Shown here: in pieces, positions 62,480 to 64,000 of the stretch | Layout: the number at the start of each line of letters is the position of its first letter | Numbering within the stretch: position 1 is the stretch's first letter | Source of the DNA: Streptomyces sp. Y2F8-2 | Lineage (GTDB): Bacteria > Actinomycetota > Actinomycetes > Streptomycetales > Streptomycetaceae | DNA: 64,000 bases | Assembly (NCBI RefSeq): GCF_014905555.1 | Contig: NZ_BNGS01000009.1 | Location: 1-64,000 of the forward strand | Direction of reading: 5' to 3' | The notes under the pieces: model-generated | What the model was told of the DNA's origin: nothing | Seen by the model: only the letters and a program-made list of their open reading frames with translations | Database searches by the model: none | Made by a program: the position numbers and the translations under genes

Positions 62480-62805
62480 CGCGCTGCCGTTCCTCGCTCT
62501 CCCGCGCAGCGCTCCGACCGCGCTCGCTTTCGAACGGGGAATTTTACGGAGCGGCGGGGCGGGTCACCAAACCCGCGATGATCACTTCAGCACTTCTGGG
62601 GTCCCCCGGCTCGAAGAGCTTGCCGGAAGTTCGAGGACGAGGCCGTGGGCCGACGGCGGGGGCCCGGGGGCGCAGCCCCCGGAAACGGGACCGGTAGCGG
62701 GGGCGGCGGAGCCGGGAGGACCCCGCCGACGAGCGGGCCGCCCACCACCGCGGACACGTGCCCCGGCACCACTCGGGATGCCGGGACCAACGCGTCCGTC
62801 CCCGT
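62480..62805. other. 326-base intergenic region with repeat-like and hairpin sequence
   Basis: It separates two leftward genes. Next to the SDR gene is a less GC-rich stretch (GGGGAATTTTACGGAG, 62537-62552) that may hold its promoter. GGGGTCCCCCGGCTCGA (62600-62616) resembles part of the palindromic element found in the mutarotase gene. A terminator hairpin lies at 62664-62682. No gene is apparent. Confidence 0.5.
62664..62682 (-). terminator. Terminator hairpin after the WS/DGAT gene
   Basis: CCGGGGGC and GCCCCCGG form a perfect 8-base-pair stem with a GCA loop, 124 bases beyond the WS/DGAT stop. Stems of this kind are frequent at Streptomyces gene ends. Confidence 0.5.
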
Positions 62806-64000
62806 TCAGATGCGGCAGGCCGCCAGCAGTGTCTCGACCTCGTCCGGGACCGCCCGGGCCAGGCGCTCCAGGTCCGGGACCGCCCGGCCGTCCGCGACGA
62901 GCCCGTAGTGGACGCGGCCGCGGTACGTGGAGATCGCCACCGCCAGGGACTGGCCGCGGGCCAGGGGGGCGAGCGGGTAGACCTCGGCGAGCGGGTTGCC
63001 GCCGAGCCTCAGCCCGAGGCTGGGCAGCGGCACGCTGGTGACCAGGATGTCGAACCAGAGCCGTGCGGCCTGGCTGACCAGCGGTCCGCCCAGCCGGTGC
63101 CCCAGCGCCGGCACATGGTCGGCGAGCAGCGCGACGGCGCCCGCGCCCCGGTTGGGCCCGGCGTCCTTGTTGCGGTCCATGGCCGTACGGACCGTCCGCA
63201 GCCGCTCCAGCGGGTCCGGATCAGCGACCGGAAGCCGTATCAGGTAGCCGGAGAGCCGGTTGCCCTGTGGGTGCGCGGTGCGCGGCCGGCGCTTGGACAC
63301 CGGGATGAGCGCGCGCGGCTCGACACCCGCGCTGCCGTCGCCGCGCTCATCCAGCCAGCGCCGCAGGGCGCCCGCGACGACCGCGATCAGCACGTCGTTC
63401 ACGGTGCCGCCCGCCGACTTCCGCACCCGGTGCACATCGTCGAGGTCGATGGCGACACCGGCCGTACGGCGGGTGCCGCTGGGCTCGGAGGTGAGCGCGG
63501 ACGAGGAGCGCATGCCGAGGGTGGACAGGGCGACGGAGGTGCCGATGTCGAGAGCGCGCCCCACGTCGGCGAGCGTGCCGCGCAGCAGCCCCGGGAGCCT
63601 GCGCACATCGGGCAGGAGGCCCCGGGCGGGCTCCGGCGGGCGCGGCCGGGGCTCGGGCATGTCCATCGGGTCCATGACGGCGGCCGCGAGGGTCAGCGCG
63701 CGCAGCCCGTCGGCGAGCGCGTGGTGGAACTTGAACAGCACGGCGAAGGAGGTGCCGTCCTCCCCCGGCAGCACATGCGCCTCCCACGGCGGCCGGCCGC
63801 GCACCAGCGCGCGCTCCATGAGCCGCCCGGCCTCGGCGTGGAAGTCGGCGGTGGGCGCGTGCAGCCGCACATGGCGCAGGGGGTCGAAGTCGGGATCGGG
63901 CTCCCGGGTCGCGCCGCCCAGGGCGAGCGGGAGGCGCGCGGCGGCGAGGTCGCGCGGCAGGCGTACGTCCGGCAGCCAGACGTCGCGGATCCGCATGCGC
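62806..64000 (-). CDS. Wax ester synthase / diacylglycerol acyltransferase (5' partial)
   Basis: The visible 398 residues are the larger part of a WS/DGAT enzyme, which esterifies diacylglycerol or fatty alcohols with acyl-CoA for storage lipid. The active-site motif HHxxxDG is present as FHHALADGLR; then TVNDVLIAVVAGALRRWLDE (the ND motif region) and a C-terminal SVPLPSLGLRLGGNPLAEVY and GQSLAVAISTYRGRVHYGLV. The usual N-terminal 60 or so residues (typically ...HIG...) are missing and lie beyond the window end, so the Met at 63996 is internal. Streptomyces accumulate triacylglycerol, which fits this role. Confidence 0.9.
   Translation of the reverse strand, partial: RMRIRDVWLPDVRLPRDLAAARLPLALGGATREPDPDFDPLRHVRLHAPTADFHAEAGRLMERALVRGRPPWEAHVLPGEDGTSFAVLFKFHHALADGLRALTLAAAVMDPMDMPEPRPRPPEPARGLLPDVRRLPGLLRGTLADVGRALDIGTSVALSTLGMRSSSALTSEPSGTRRTAGVAIDLDDVHRVRKSAGGTVNDVLIAVVAGALRRWLDERGDGSAGVEPRALIPVSKRRPRTAHPQGNRLSGYLIRLPVADPDPLERLRTVRTAMDRNKDAGPNRGAGAVALLADHVPALGHRLGGPLVSQAARLWFDILVTSVPLPSLGLRLGGNPLAEVYPLAPLARGQSLAVAISTYRGRVHYGLVADGRAVPDLERLARAVPDEVETLLAACRI

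Overview
The window is typical of a Streptomyces chromosome. GC is very high throughout, many genes start with GTG or TTG, and neighbouring genes often overlap by 1-4 bases (ATGA, GTGA, TGATG). The families also fit: an RmdA-like GGDEF-EAL protein, DUF5709 and DUF6480 proteins, a class F sortase, a PAS-GAF-SpoIIE-HATPase phosphatase, ROK and FCD-GntR regulators and a sigma-B-type catalase promoter. I saw no rRNA or tRNA genes, phage, transposase, CRISPR array or PKS/NRPS genes. Both end genes are cut by the window edges: an APC permease on the left and a WS/DGAT acyltransferase on the right.

Region by region. 1-6.6 kb: an APC permease fragment, an HdeD-like membrane protein, an NTF2-like protein, a metallophosphoesterase and a two-gene ornithine-lipid unit (olsB-olsA). 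6.7-13.1 kb: a three-gene succinate dehydrogenase operon with a clear terminator, a divergent LysR gene, then an NmrA-like reductase with its own divergent LysR gene. 13.1-17.3 kb: a c-di-GMP enzyme (RmdA-like) overlapping a SAM methyltransferase, and a secreted-repeat lipoprotein. 17.6-21.3 kb: envelope genes, comprising a Pro-rich wall-spanning protein, a DUF4239 protein, a lipoprotein with a C-terminal sorting-like signal, a class F sortase, a polysaccharide deacetylase relic and a universal stress protein. 21.4-29.7 kb: an APC permease, an ECF sigma / unknown / zf-HC2 anti-sigma cluster, an Fpg/Nei glycosylase, a SpoIIE-type phosphatase and a lipase maturation factor.

29.7-49.4 kb is the most coherent functional block. 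A leftward operon encodes non-phosphorylative L-fucose catabolism (mutarotase, L-fucose dehydrogenase-type AKR, lactonase-type amidohydrolase, L-fuconate dehydratase, keto-deoxy-fuconate-type SDR). Its sugar ABC importer survives only as a fused remnant of binding protein and permease. A GntR regulator is transcribed divergently. Beyond it a ROK regulator faces a rightward operon for glycan use: secreted GH27, two CUT1 permeases, GH95 fucosidase, CE7 esterase, sugar-binding lipoprotein and GH36 alpha-galactosidase. The two operons plausibly work together: one releases and imports fucosylated/galactosylated glycan fragments, the other burns the fucose.

49.5-64 kb looks like a stress-protection neighbourhood: amidase, CBS protein, large catalase behind a sigma-B-type promoter, a zinc alcohol dehydrogenase broken by one frameshift, a DksA-like zinc protein, a FAD-Rieske oxidoreductase, a stress-type SDR, a GNAT, two proteins under 60 residues, a nucleotidyltransferase, a small membrane protein and an unusual zinc-ribbon SDR. 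No single dramatic new system is evident. The best leads are an in-frame palindromic repeat inside the mutarotase, the sortase F/substrate pair, the collapsed fucose importer, the SDR lacking the usual catalytic Tyr, and several hairpins placed on start or stop codons.
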